This document shows positions 7,948-16,379 of a stretch of DNA of 64,000 bases, piece by piece; position 1 is the first letter of the stretch; every line of letters starts with the position of its first letter. The stretch comes from Bermanella sp040371755 (lineage in GTDB: Bacteria; Pseudomonadota; Gammaproteobacteria; Pseudomonadales; Oceanobacteraceae): the NCBI RefSeq assembly GCF_040371755.1, contig NZ_BAABWE010000001.1, positions 1 to 64,000 on the forward strand, given 5' to 3'. Made by a program: the position numbers and the translations under genes. Below the pieces are notes generated by a model. The model saw nothing but the letters and a program-made list of their open reading frames with translations. It was not told the DNA's origin and made no database searches.

Positions 7948-8823
7948 ATGTCTGTTGTTATTAGTAACATCCAATCTCTGCTATTACCAAATTTATTTCC
8001 TTTTCATATCAAACTAGATGTGAAACGAGACGATCTCATTGACCCCATAATCAGTGGTAATAAGTCGTTTAAATTACGCGAATATATCAAGGACTTTCAA
8101 AAAGGCGAGTTTGAAACGCTCATGTCATTTGGCGGAGCTTATAGTAACCATTTACATGCAATGGCGTACACAGGTCAGAAACTTGGAATTAAAACCGTAG
8201 GGTTTGTGCGAGCAGAACCTCACGAGCTTCAAACCCCAACACCAACCTTACAAGACTGCTTGCAGTGGGGAATGGAATTGGTGCCCATCTCACGTAGTGA
8301 ATACCGCTTAAAAAGCGAATCTAGTCAGGTGCAAGCTTATGTTGTTAATTACGACAAACCTTATTGGGTGCCCGAAGGTGGCTCTGGGGAATTAGGTGTA
8401 AAAGGGGCTGAGCATATATTAAGTGGTGTTGATCAATCGCAATATGATTATGTTGTAGCTGCTTGCGGTACGGGCACTACGTTGGCCGGTTTAATTCGTG
8501 CAAGCGAGGCTCATGTGCAGGTTATAGGAATACCTGTACTAAAAGGGGCTAACTGGATGGAAAAAGAAGTTGCACATTATTTACTAAAAAATATGACAAA
8601 TTGGTCGTTAAAATTGGATTATCATTTCTCCGGTTATGGTAAGTGGAATTCAGAATTAACCGATTTTATAGAGTTTGTTTTTCAAGAAACCGCTTTACCG
8701 TTAGAGCCGGTATATACGGGAAAAGCATTTTATGGGTTATTGGATTTAATTCAAAAAGGTGAAATTAGAAAAAACAGTAGGGTTTTATTTATTCATACAG
8801 GTGGTTTGCAAGGGGTAAGATAG
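7948..8823 (+). CDS. PLP-dependent D-cysteine desulfhydrase / ACC deaminase-like enzyme
   Basis: A 291-residue fold-type II PLP enzyme. The N-terminus has VKRDDLIDPIISGNKSFKLRE, where Lys39 in GNKSFKL is the expected Schiff-base lysine, followed by FGGAYSNHLHA, the phosphate/carboxylate-binding SNH pattern. A glycine-rich stretch AACGTGTTLAGL lies near residue 170. These motifs define the D-cysteine desulfhydrase and 1-aminocyclopropane-1-carboxylate deaminase group. At 291 residues it is shorter than the typical 330, as in uncharacterised relatives, so the substrate is open. The start region is unusual: a 7-bp hairpin (7920-7941) contains the likely ribosome binding sequence GGGATGG. Confidence 0.82.
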   Translation: MSVVISNIQSLLLPNLFPFHIKLDVKRDDLIDPIISGNKSFKLREYIKDFQKGEFETLMSFGGAYSNHLHAMAYTGQKLGIKTVGFVRAEPHELQTPTPTLQDCLQWGMELVPISRSEYRLKSESSQVQAYVVNYDKPYWVPEGGSGELGVKGAEHILSGVDQSQYDYVVAACGTGTTLAGLIRASEAHVQVIGIPVLKGANWMEKEVAHYLLKNMTNWSLKLDYHFSGYGKWNSELTDFIEFVFQETALPLEPVYTGKAFYGLLDLIQKGEIRKNSRVLFIHTGGLQGVR

Positions 8824-8830
8824 TCATTTC

Positions 8831-8857
8831 CTGTGAGGGAGTTGGGCTCCCTCACAG
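8831..8857. terminator. Bidirectional hairpin between convergent genes
   Basis: CTGTGAGGGAG (8831-8841) is a perfect complement of CTCCCTCACAG (8847-8857) around a TTGGG loop. It lies between the stops of the PLP enzyme gene and the convergent AraC gene. No long T-tract follows on either strand, so efficiency is uncertain. Confidence 0.7.
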
Positions 8858-8866
8858 AATATAGAC

Positions 8867-9919
8867 TTATGCTACTTCACTATCGCTTTCACTTTCAGGT
8901 TCAGCTTGATGAATGCGATTGTTACGGTATTGTGCAGGGCTCATACCCACATACTTGATAAAAATGCGATCAAGGGTACGGCGGCCAGAGAAACCAATCT
9001 TCATGGCGATTTGCTCAATACTTTGTTTGTTGTCCATCAATAAACTCTTAGCTTCTTCTATGCGAGAGTGAGTCAGAATTGATTTCAGTGACGTTCCTTC
9101 TTGCTGTAGGTGGCGGTTCAAGGTACGAGAGCTAATGTGAAATAGCTCTGCTACTTCCTTTTGAGTGGCACTGAATTCAATACGATTTTGTACAATTGCT
9201 TGGCGAATACGATCGCTCAACAATGCACGGTTATTGATTTTCTCTGCCAGGTTTTTCACTTCAGTTTTGATTATATTCATAATATGAGGGTTTGCTTGAT
9301 GAAGTTGCTTGTCAAGCCAGAAAGCAGGGAATACTGCTGATACTTCCTGACAGTTAAACTGGACTGGAGTATGTAACCATCTTTCATAAGACGTTTTGTA
9401 GCTAGGCGCTGAAAACGGCAAGTAAAGTTGGCTGAGCTTGAATTCACGACCGCAAACCTGTCTTAACCAGTTGCATGTGATGGACAGCACTAAATCGAAA
9501 CGGATTCGTTGCTGTTCATGTAGTGCTTGGCTAATTGGAAACGAAAATTTGACACTTCCATCCCCTTGACGACTGAAAGTTGGCGGCGCTTCATCACTAA
9601 AAAGGACGTAGTAACGGTTTAAATATAAGAGTGCTTCACCTAAGGTGGTACAACATAAAAGCAAGTGCTGCAATAAATTGTAGGAACGTGCTTCTAAACT
9701 TGCGCCAGCGCTTAACCCCAAGTCGCTCTTGCCGCTCACACTTACCAGTCCTTGATAAAGTGCGTCAACCTGAGTGACAGGAATGCGGTTATCAGGGTCC
9801 AGCAAAAGATCAGGCTTAATGCCCGCCTCTAATACAGCTGGAGCCGTGTCAAACCCTAACGATTTAACGTGGCTGATAACTGGGTTAATAAGTGATACAG
9901 ATATGCAGTCGGATGTCAC
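8867..9919 (-). CDS. AraC-family transcriptional regulator
   Basis: A 350-residue regulator with an N-terminal sensing domain like that of OruR/ArgR-type proteins (about residues 20-200; SLEARSYNLLQHLLLCCTTLGEAL is characteristic) and a C-terminal AraC DNA-binding domain. The first helix-turn-helix is KEVAELFHISSRTLNRHLQQEG and the second IEQIAMKIGFSGRRTLDR, ending in MSPAQYRNN. The C-terminal tail is acidic (EPESESDSEVA). The start is GTG with AAGGATC about 9 bases upstream. The 410-base upstream region holds several palindromes. No obvious target gene lies adjacent; it may act at a distance or regulate itself. Confidence 0.88.
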   Translation of the reverse strand: MTSDCISVSLINPVISHVKSLGFDTAPAVLEAGIKPDLLLDPDNRIPVTQVDALYQGLVSVSGKSDLGLSAGASLEARSYNLLQHLLLCCTTLGEALLYLNRYYVLFSDEAPPTFSRQGDGSVKFSFPISQALHEQQRIRFDLVLSITCNWLRQVCGREFKLSQLYLPFSAPSYKTSYERWLHTPVQFNCQEVSAVFPAFWLDKQLHQANPHIMNIIKTEVKNLAEKINNRALLSDRIRQAIVQNRIEFSATQKEVAELFHISSRTLNRHLQQEGTSLKSILTHSRIEEAKSLLMDNKQSIEQIAMKIGFSGRRTLDRIFIKYVGMSPAQYRNNRIHQAEPESESDSEVA

Positions 9920-10329
9920 CGTACTGATCCTTTTTTGCTTGTTATTTTTATTTTTCAGTTAGGATTTTTATCCTAATAATTTAATTGCACATAATGTGCC
10001 ATTATTTGTGTTTTAGCAAAAATGGCAGATAGTGCCTAGGTTTTTTGAATAAATAACGACTATGGAGATCAATTATTAATATTCATGCTGTTACTCATTG
10101 TAACTTCGAGTAACAAGTTTTGAGTAGATATCACTCTAACTTAATTATTAACCTCTTGGCCAGCAAATACGGTTACCAATTTTATTAGGGGAAGTGATCT
10201 CATTTAGAATGATATGGAATAATTGGCGGGAAATGATTCCTACCCGTATGTCTTAAAGATAACCTCGTATCCGTATCAAGCATTCATGGTTAGGAGTGAT
10301 AGGGTTCTCTGTGTTTTAAATCCAGTAGA
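9920..10329. promoter_or_regulatory. Long spacer with palindromes upstream of the AraC gene
   Basis: This 410-base gap is the promoter side of the minus-strand AraC gene. It holds three inverted repeats: TTAGGAT/ATCCTAA around a TTTT loop (about 9958-9976), GCACATaATGTGC (about 9986-9999) and TGTTACTC/GAGTAACA (10089-10096 with 10108-10115). These are candidate operator or hairpin sites. The part from 10120 to 10329 shows no gene or RNA that I recognise. Confidence 0.4.
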
Positions 10330-11142
10330 TTAATTAGCAGGTGCAGATTTTTCTGATGTAAATGAATATTTTTGCTGGATTGAATTAAACCCTAAACCTT
10401 TTAAGTGAAGTGTTAGGTCGAGACTGATTGCTGCTGTTGAGTAAAATGTTTTTAACGGCTTATTGGTCTGTGATACTGGGGTTGAGAAGCGGGATAAAAG
10501 ACTATGGCAACGGTGAGCGATGGCGTTTGAAGAATCTATCCATGCAACGTCAGGTGCGATAATTTCAAGTTCAGGTTTTAAAAGTGGAAAGTGAGTACAG
10601 CCCAGTACAACGTGTTTGCATTTTTCATCTAAGAGAGGCTGTATGATTTTTTTTAGTGATATTAGGTCAACGGCGATTCCGGATAACTTCTGTTCGGCCA
10701 TCGTCACAAGTTCGCTGCTGGCTTGTTTAATAACTTGATGACTCGACGCGAAGTCGTTTATGAGCCGATGAATATATTCACCGTTAATGGTGGCTTTGGT
10801 GGCCAGAACGCCGATGGGTGTGTCGTGCGCCATGGTAGCGGCTGTTTTAATTGCAGGGACCACGCCAATAATAGGAGTGCTTAGTTTTGCTCTTAATGCT
10901 TTAAGAGAGAGAGTGCTTGCTGTATTACAGGCAATGACAATGCAGTCTGGCGCATGTGTTGTTACCAACGAGGAGGAAAGATCAACTATGCGTTGTTTTA
11001 CCCACTGGGCCTGCTTTTCGCCGTATGGTGCGTATTGATGATCGGCTAAATAAACAATACGGGCATTAGGAAGCTGTGCTGTTATGGCCGCTAAAATGCT
11101 AAGGCCGCCTACGCCTGAGTCAATAAGTGCAATAGTGTGCAA
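10330..11142 (-). CDS. murI: Glutamate racemase
   Basis: A 270-residue cytoplasmic enzyme that converts L-glutamate to D-glutamate for peptidoglycan precursors. The catalytic signatures are all present: Asp8 in IALIDSGVGGLS, Cys72 in ACNTAST, and Cys182 with His184 in GCTHFPLL. Length is that of the family. The gene is on the minus strand, separated by a terminator from the lipoprotein gene upstream, so it probably has its own promoter. ATG start. Confidence 0.95.
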   Translation of the reverse strand: MHTIALIDSGVGGLSILAAITAQLPNARIVYLADHQYAPYGEKQAQWVKQRIVDLSSSLVTTHAPDCIVIACNTASTLSLKALRAKLSTPIIGVVPAIKTAATMAHDTPIGVLATKATINGEYIHRLINDFASSHQVIKQASSELVTMAEQKLSGIAVDLISLKKIIQPLLDEKCKHVVLGCTHFPLLKPELEIIAPDVAWIDSSNAIAHRCHSLLSRFSTPVSQTNKPLKTFYSTAAISLDLTLHLKGLGFNSIQQKYSFTSEKSAPAN

Positions 11143-11149
11143 TGTGAAA

Positions 11150-11186
11150 ACCTAAAAAAATAAAGCCCGAAAATTATACGGGCTTT
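11150..11186 (-). terminator. Rho-independent terminator of the lipoprotein gene
   Basis: AAAGCCCG (11162-11169) pairs with CGGGCTTT (11179-11186). Read on the minus strand, the stem is followed by a T-rich run (TTTATTTTTTT), a standard intrinsic terminator for the gene ending at 11227. It also insulates murI. Confidence 0.88.
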
Positions 11187-11226
11187 ACGAAATTACTTAA
11201 GTGATTATTTTATTGTTCACGGATGA

Positions 11227-12798
11227 TTAAGGCTCAGTTATTGAAGAGGCTGGGGTTGCGGGTGCAATGTCAGGCTCGTCTGTTACAGGTATTTCTTCAA
11301 CCTGTGGTTTTTCGATCTCCTGAGATTCGATGTTTTTTTCTGTTTGTTCTACTTTATTTGGTTCAGCTACTTCGGTTTCTTGTGTTGCTTGAAGTTCAGG
11401 AGCCTGCACTTGTGTTTCGACTGCTTCAACTTCAGTGGTGCTTGCTTCTTGGGTGGTTGTTGGTGCAGCAACTTCTATTTCAGCTTCTGGCTTGATCTTG
11501 TCTATAGCTGCTTCAGTTGTGGCTTGTGTTTCATCCTTTAACGCTTGTTCAGCTAATACTTGTGCGGGGGACACTTCAAGTTGGGTGTCTTGTGCTGTGG
11601 TGTCAATTGAATCTAGGGCAGATTGAGATTTTTCAGTGTTAAGTTCTGCGTCTGAAAGGGTGTCCGTTAATTCTGTTTGAGCCGCTTCGGCTGCTATTTC
11701 AGAGGGGTTAGTTGAGACTGTTGTGGCTTCGGTTTCTGCTGGTACTGCTTGAGTGAGTTCAAGTTCAGCGGTTTTAGTGGTTAATTGTGCTTTTAAGCTA
11801 GCGATTGTTTGTTCTAGCTTGCTTTTTTCTGTGGCCCAGTTTGGGTTGTTTAAATTGGTTTGGGCTTGTTTATTTAGTGTTTCAACTTTTTGAGCAAGGG
11901 CAATGGATTGGTTTCTAAGGGGGAGGTGTACCACGCTGTCTTGATTTAAGGCAGAGGTAATGCGATCAAGTAGGGATTCGATGAACAATATGTGTTGTTC
12001 AGCGGTTTTAGGGTTTAGCTTAATCAGTGGCTTAGCGGCTTTAGCAATGTTTGTAGCATGTTGTGCGTTTCGGACTGCAGATTTTGAAGCAAGTCCCACA
12101 GCTTCACGGTCCTTATATTGAGTTTCTATCAGAAGCTCTAGTTTCTCTACTTCTTTCTCGGCAGTCTCAAAGGTTTTGGCGGCGTAATCGTCTGCGTCCA
12201 CATCTTCTGCTTTTTCTAGTGCTTGTTCAGCGGGAATCAAAAAGGATATTTTAAGGGTGGCTATTTCAAGTTCGGTAGCATCTTTTAGAAAACCGATTTG
12301 ATCTTGTGTCGCATCATTGGTTTTGCCATCTTCTATCAAGCTGATTAATTCGTTTCTATCGTTTTCTAAGTCTTTGAAATCGTCAGCTAAAAGAGCATGT
12401 GCGTTGATCGCTTTTAGCATGTCCAAGGCTTCAAAGCTTGCACTTAATTGTTGTTCTACTACTGGTTTGAGGGCTAAACCTCGCTCAAATAGTACTTTTG
12501 CGGTTAGGCAATGGGCGATGATTTCTTGATCAGGTTCTTGTTGTTTGAAGGCTGATTCAGCTTTAGCCATTTCATCTTCGGCTTGTTTCATGTGTTTTGG
12601 GCTGTACAGATATAAATCTGCTTGCTGAGCTTGAATTTGTAATGCTCTAGATTCATCTAAAATTCCTTGAACATTTTGCTCGCCACTTTCAACTAAGTTA
12701 ATAGCGGCTTGTTCAATGAGTGAGGTGTCTTTGATGGCTGATGAAGAACAGGCCGTTAATAACGAAATGGAGCAGATACCGATTAGGAGTTTGTTCAT
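11227..12798 (-). CDS. Large lipoprotein with helical core and Thr/Glu/Gln-rich tail
   Basis: A 523-residue protein with a lipoprotein signal (LLIGICSISLLTACSSS; Cys at about 17). Residues 30-340 are alpha-helical and rich in Ala, Glu and Lys, with segments such as KHMKQAEDEMAKAESAFKQQ that recall DUF4398-type periplasmic helical lipoproteins. From about 350 on, the protein is low-complexity, dominated by Ala, Thr, Glu, Gln and Val, and likely disordered. No OmpA-type peptidoglycan-binding domain is seen. It follows the DUF2489 gene by 62 bases in the same direction. Function is unknown; a structural envelope role is a guess. Confidence 0.82.
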   Translation of the reverse strand: MNKLLIGICSISLLTACSSSAIKDTSLIEQAAINLVESGEQNVQGILDESRALQIQAQQADLYLYSPKHMKQAEDEMAKAESAFKQQEPDQEIIAHCLTAKVLFERGLALKPVVEQQLSASFEALDMLKAINAHALLADDFKDLENDRNELISLIEDGKTNDATQDQIGFLKDATELEIATLKISFLIPAEQALEKAEDVDADDYAAKTFETAEKEVEKLELLIETQYKDREAVGLASKSAVRNAQHATNIAKAAKPLIKLNPKTAEQHILFIESLLDRITSALNQDSVVHLPLRNQSIALAQKVETLNKQAQTNLNNPNWATEKSKLEQTIASLKAQLTTKTAELELTQAVPAETEATTVSTNPSEIAAEAAQTELTDTLSDAELNTEKSQSALDSIDTTAQDTQLEVSPAQVLAEQALKDETQATTEAAIDKIKPEAEIEVAAPTTTQEASTTEVEAVETQVQAPELQATQETEVAEPNKVEQTEKNIESQEIEKPQVEEIPVTDEPDIAPATPASSITEP

Positions 12799-12860
12799 CC
12801 TGGAAACCTTAAATATGTGATCTAATAATCATTCTAACAAAGCGTACTTAGATAAAAAGA

Positions 12861-13331
12861 TTAATTTGGTGTGAGTATGTCGAAGCGATATTCAAGCAAA
12901 ACCTTCGCTTCGTTTAAAACCTGTTCTCGGTTTTGTTCTTCAAGGGCGTATCGTTGGTTATCTAGTTTAAATTTTTCTTTTCTGGTTAGGGCTTTATAGG
13001 CTTCGTGAGTGGGCATGTGAGCGGTTTGGCTGAAATGCGCTCTAATGGTCGAAAATTGATGTTTATGCTGTAGTTCGTCATCGAGACGGTCCATTAGAAC
13101 CGCTAGGCGCATACAGCCTTCGGTAATTTCGCATTGCTTTTGAACCATAGCGTTGGCGATGAATCTAAGGTCACTGACCAGTTCATCGCGGTGTTTTTGC
13201 CAAGCTTGACGGTTATTTTCAATTTGCTGGGCTTGTTGTGCTTGAACTTTACGTAGTTTGATCACGTAATAGGCAGCTGTTGCTGCTAGGCCTAATAGAA
13301 TTAAAATGCCGATTATTATCAGATATAACAT
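12861..13331 (-). CDS. DUF2489-like membrane-anchored protein
   Basis: A 156-residue protein with one N-terminal transmembrane helix (LYLIIIGILILLGLAATAAYYVI) followed by a charged cytoplasmic helical domain. The stretch ANAMVQKQCEITEGCMRLAVLMD is of the kind found in DUF2489 proteins of gammaproteobacteria. Function is unknown. It lies 37 bases downstream of the SulP gene and before the large lipoprotein gene on the same strand, so the four genes from the ArsR-type repressor onward may be partly co-transcribed. The domain name is given from memory with moderate confidence. Confidence 0.72.
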   Translation of the reverse strand: MLYLIIIGILILLGLAATAAYYVIKLRKVQAQQAQQIENNRQAWQKHRDELVSDLRFIANAMVQKQCEITEGCMRLAVLMDRLDDELQHKHQFSTIRAHFSQTAHMPTHEAYKALTRKEKFKLDNQRYALEEQNREQVLNEAKVLLEYRFDILTPN

Positions 13332-13368
13332 GAAATCACCTTTGGAAAATCAGGTGCATTATACCTGT

Positions 13369-14985
13369 TTAGGGTTGAGGTGCATCTGTGCTTTGAGATA
13401 GAGCTTCAAATGCTTGATGGGTGCTTAGGAAAACAGTGCCGGGTTTGATTTTATCGATGAATCCGCGCTTTTCTAGCTCATCCATGATGGGGCCTTTAAC
13501 CTCGGCCAGATGAAGCAGTTTGTTTTGCTCGAGCAAGTTGTCGTGCCATATTTGTAGTAACTCGATTCCATCACTGTCTAGGACGTTTACAGCGGAGCAT
13601 ACTATCAGTAGATTTTGAGCATTTGGGAACTGTTTAATTGCTCTTTCGATGAAATCATCAATGGCATCTCTATTGGCAAAATGTAGGCCCTCATCAATAC
13701 GAATAGCCAGTAAGTTGTCTAGGGTTTCAACTTGGTGGCGTTTTATATTGCGAAAGTGAGCGGTACCGGGTATGCGCCCAATGATCGCAATATGAGGTTG
13801 AGCGGCGCTGCGAATTAAAAAGAAAATCGATACCGCGACACCGGCTAAAATTCCGCTTTCAACCCCTTCAAAAAGAACAATCACAAAGGTGACTAACCAG
13901 ATGCTGTTTTCTTTCGGTTGCACTCGCCAATGTTTAAAAACAGGTGAGAAATCCAATAATGTCCATACGGCTAAGGTGACAATAGCACCTAATGCCGCCA
14001 TGGGAATGTATTGAATCAGGTAGCTTGCCAGTAACAAAAAGCAGACCACATACAGGGCTGTGAATACACCAGCTAATGGACTGGTTGCCCCAGCATCGTC
14101 ATTGACCATGGTGCGACCAAAGCCACCTGCAACTGGGTAGGCATTGGAGAATGCAGCAGCAAAATTAGCCAGCGAAAGCCCCATAAGTTCTTTGTTTGCG
14201 TAAACTCGTTCTTTACGCTTATGAGCTAGGTTCTTAGCAACAGAGGTGCTTTCTATAAAGCCAATAATGGCGATTAATGCAGCATTGGGCAGCAATTCAT
14301 TAAATAGCGACCATGGGAGTTGCCACGTTAATTGAAACCCCTGTAGTTCTTGTGTCATGTTGACAGTATTAAGGGTTATAGATGATTGGGTGGTGATTAG
14401 CACTCCTATGCCCACTAATAATAAAGGGGCCGCTTTGGTAATTACTGGAAGCTTGAATATTTTGAGTATCACTAAGAATATCAATGCGAAGCCAGAAAAA
14501 ATCGCGGTAGGTAGATCAATTGCAAAGTCTTGTAAGTCCCTTGTCCCTAATATGTGGGGGACCTGTTTAGAAATAATTAAGACGGCGGCGGCGGTGGTAA
14601 AGCCCTGAACAACAGGATGACCAATAAAATGGACCAGATTGCCAAGGTTTAATATACGCAGGGTAGCAAGGCAGAGGGCCACTTGTAATGATAGAAGTTG
14701 TGCTGCTTGAATGAGCATTTCTTGTGGGACGTTCTGTAAAGCATCGCCCACCATTAAACTGATAATGGCTACAGGGCCAACTGCTAAAGCATGGCTTTTA
14801 CCTAAGAACGCATAAGCAATTAAAGGTAGGATACAACTGGCTAACGCAACAGAAGGGGGGAGGCCTGCAAGTAACCCATATCCAATGGCTTGTGGGATAA
14901 TTAAAATGGCAACAATTAGCCCAGCGACGGCATCATCTTTTAATTGCCAATGAGTGCTTCGCCATGGGAAAAGCCAGTTAGGCAT
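13369..14985 (-). CDS. SulP family anion transporter with STAS domain
   Basis: A 538-residue inner-membrane transporter. It begins with the family pattern LKDDAVAGLIVAILIIPQAIGYGLLAGLPP, contains about a dozen hydrophobic segments, a central SNAYPVAGGFGRTMVND motif, and ends with a cytoplasmic STAS domain (about 420-530; VNVLDSDGIELLQIW). SulP proteins carry sulfate, bicarbonate or other anions. The gene starts 2 bases after the stop of the BigR-like repressor, so the two are translationally close. With the divergent persulfide dioxygenase-like gene, export or uptake of an oxidised sulfur anion such as sulfite or sulfate is the likely role, by inference. Confidence 0.93.
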   Translation of the reverse strand: MPNWLFPWRSTHWQLKDDAVAGLIVAILIIPQAIGYGLLAGLPPSVALASCILPLIAYAFLGKSHALAVGPVAIISLMVGDALQNVPQEMLIQAAQLLSLQVALCLATLRILNLGNLVHFIGHPVVQGFTTAAAVLIISKQVPHILGTRDLQDFAIDLPTAIFSGFALIFLVILKIFKLPVITKAAPLLLVGIGVLITTQSSITLNTVNMTQELQGFQLTWQLPWSLFNELLPNAALIAIIGFIESTSVAKNLAHKRKERVYANKELMGLSLANFAAAFSNAYPVAGGFGRTMVNDDAGATSPLAGVFTALYVVCFLLLASYLIQYIPMAALGAIVTLAVWTLLDFSPVFKHWRVQPKENSIWLVTFVIVLFEGVESGILAGVAVSIFFLIRSAAQPHIAIIGRIPGTAHFRNIKRHQVETLDNLLAIRIDEGLHFANRDAIDDFIERAIKQFPNAQNLLIVCSAVNVLDSDGIELLQIWHDNLLEQNKLLHLAEVKGPIMDELEKRGFIDKIKPGTVFLSTHQAFEALSQSTDAPQP

Positions 14986-14987
14986 AA

Positions 14988-15305
14988 TTAGCTCTCAGTG
15001 GGTGCACAATAGATGGTTTGTAGTACCTCTATTACTTCTTTTGCTTTGGTCCCCTGTAGAGAATAAAAAATGGTTTGAGCATCGCGGCGGGTGTTAACTA
15101 AGTTTTCTCGACGTAACCAAGCAAGATGCTGACTGAGTGCTGACTGGCTTAAGTCTAAGCGTTCGTTAAGCTGACTTACATTCATTTCACCTTGTGCAAG
15201 GGAGCATAGAATCATGAGTCGATTTTCGTTAGCAAGCGCTTTTAGTAATTGAGAGGCATCTCTGGCATGAGATTTCATTTCTTCAGCGACGGGGAATGTA
15301 TCCAT
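14988..15305 (-). CDS. BigR/SqrR-type ArsR-family persulfide-sensing repressor
   Basis: A winged-helix repressor of about 105 residues: LLKALANENRLMILCSL, then the recognition helix region LDLSQSALSQHLAWLR, then the wing. Its two cysteines, in MILCSL and at the C-terminus in TIYCAP, are 66 residues apart, the same spacing as the Cys pair that forms a disulfide or polysulfide bridge in BigR and SqrR. I chose the ATG at 15303-15305 because GAGGA lies 5 bases upstream; upstream starts at 15347 (ATG) or 15356 (TTG) would add residues into the operator region. It is divergent from the persulfide dioxygenase-like gene and precedes a SulP transporter. Confidence 0.87.
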   Translation of the reverse strand: MDTFPVAEEMKSHARDASQLLKALANENRLMILCSLAQGEMNVSQLNERLDLSQSALSQHLAWLRRENLVNTRRDAQTIFYSLQGTKAKEVIEVLQTIYCAPTES

Positions 15306-15333
15306 GGCTTCCTCGAATATATAAGTATCCTTT

Positions 15334-15384
15334 GCTAAATTTAACATAGATTTCAATGAAAGCTAAATTAGATTTTGCTAATAT
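15334..15384. promoter_or_regulatory. Probable operator of the BigR-like repressor
   Basis: The spacer between the divergent genes contains ATTAG-N6-CTAAT (15367-15382), a perfect 5-bp inverted repeat. GCTAAATT occurs twice, at 15334-15341 and 15362-15369, and GCTAATAT once, at 15377-15384. Repeated GCTAA half-sites between a BigR-type repressor and its usual target fit a shared operator. Binding is inferred. Confidence 0.6.
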
Positions 15385-15418
15385 AGTGGTAAAATTAGTC
15401 TTATTAACTGGGAGTCAC

Positions 15419-16273
15419 ATGAAAATAGAGAGTTTTTACCATCAAGACACCCAAACATTTTGTCATCTTTTGTACGATGAGGTGTCACAAAAGGCTGCTA
15501 TTATTGACCCTGTTTTGGACTATAAAGCCAATTCTGGAAAAATAGGTCATGAGTTTTCAGATACAGTTATAGAGCGTGTTAAGACACTTAATCTGACACT
15601 TCACTATATTTTAGAGACTCATGTGCACGCTGATCACTTAAGCGCAGCTCAGTACATTAAGCAATTGATAGGAGGGCAGGTGTATATTGGCTCTCAGGTG
15701 TCTAAGGTACAGCAACACTTTGATGACGTATTCAATTTAAATAGCCTGCAAGAATCTCTTTTTGATCACTTAATAGAGCCTAATAATAGCCTGATGTTGG
15801 GGGACATTGTGATTACAGCTATCTCGACACCTGGGCATACACCCGCATGTATGAGTTATGTTGTTACAAGGCCCAATGACGTTACCCATGTATTTGTCGG
15901 TGATACTTTATTTATGCCTGACATAGGTACTGCTCGTTGCGACTTTCCTGGGGGAGATGCTCATTCTTTGTATCAGTCTGTTCAGACGTTATATGCTTTA
16001 GGGGACGAAACCCTATTACATATGTGCCACGATTACCCGCCAGAGCAAAGAGGTGTTCGTTCAGTGGTGACGGTGAAAGAGCAAAGAGAATCAAATATTC
16101 ATTGTGCAGATGGCATTACAGAAGCGCAATTTATCAAAATTAGGCAGGGTCGCGATTTAGGGTTAGATGCACCTAGATTGATTCTGCCAAGTTTACAGGT
16201 GAATATTCGAGCTGGCTTTTTACCTGAAGCAGATGAAAAAGGCCGTCGGTTTTTAAAAATACCTCTTAGGTAA
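15419..16273 (+). CDS. Metallo-beta-lactamase-fold persulfide dioxygenase-like hydrolase
   Basis: A 284-residue enzyme of the ETHE1/BLH group, which oxidises persulfides to sulfite. The metal site HVHADHLSA (about residue 68 on) and the later STPGHTPACMSYV, FVGDTLFMPDIGTARCDFPGG and MCHDYPP motifs are the iron-binding and substrate-side signatures of this group. The C-terminus LKIPLR is also typical. No rhodanese or DUF442 domain is fused. I chose the ATG at 15419, preceded by GGGAG; an in-frame ATG 63 bases upstream would overlap the operator. Divergence from the BigR-like repressor supports a role in sulfide or persulfide detoxification. Confidence 0.9.
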   Translation: MKIESFYHQDTQTFCHLLYDEVSQKAAIIDPVLDYKANSGKIGHEFSDTVIERVKTLNLTLHYILETHVHADHLSAAQYIKQLIGGQVYIGSQVSKVQQHFDDVFNLNSLQESLFDHLIEPNNSLMLGDIVITAISTPGHTPACMSYVVTRPNDVTHVFVGDTLFMPDIGTARCDFPGGDAHSLYQSVQTLYALGDETLLHMCHDYPPEQRGVRSVVTVKEQRESNIHCADGITEAQFIKIRQGRDLGLDAPRLILPSLQVNIRAGFLPEADEKGRRFLKIPLR

Positions 16274-16379
16274 CCCAATAATCGTTAGAAATAAATAGCC
16301 ATAAAAACAGCTTCCCTTGTGCACTTTTAATATATTCTGCTAATTTTATAGTAACCAAAAATAAAAGTAGGGAAGGCGG

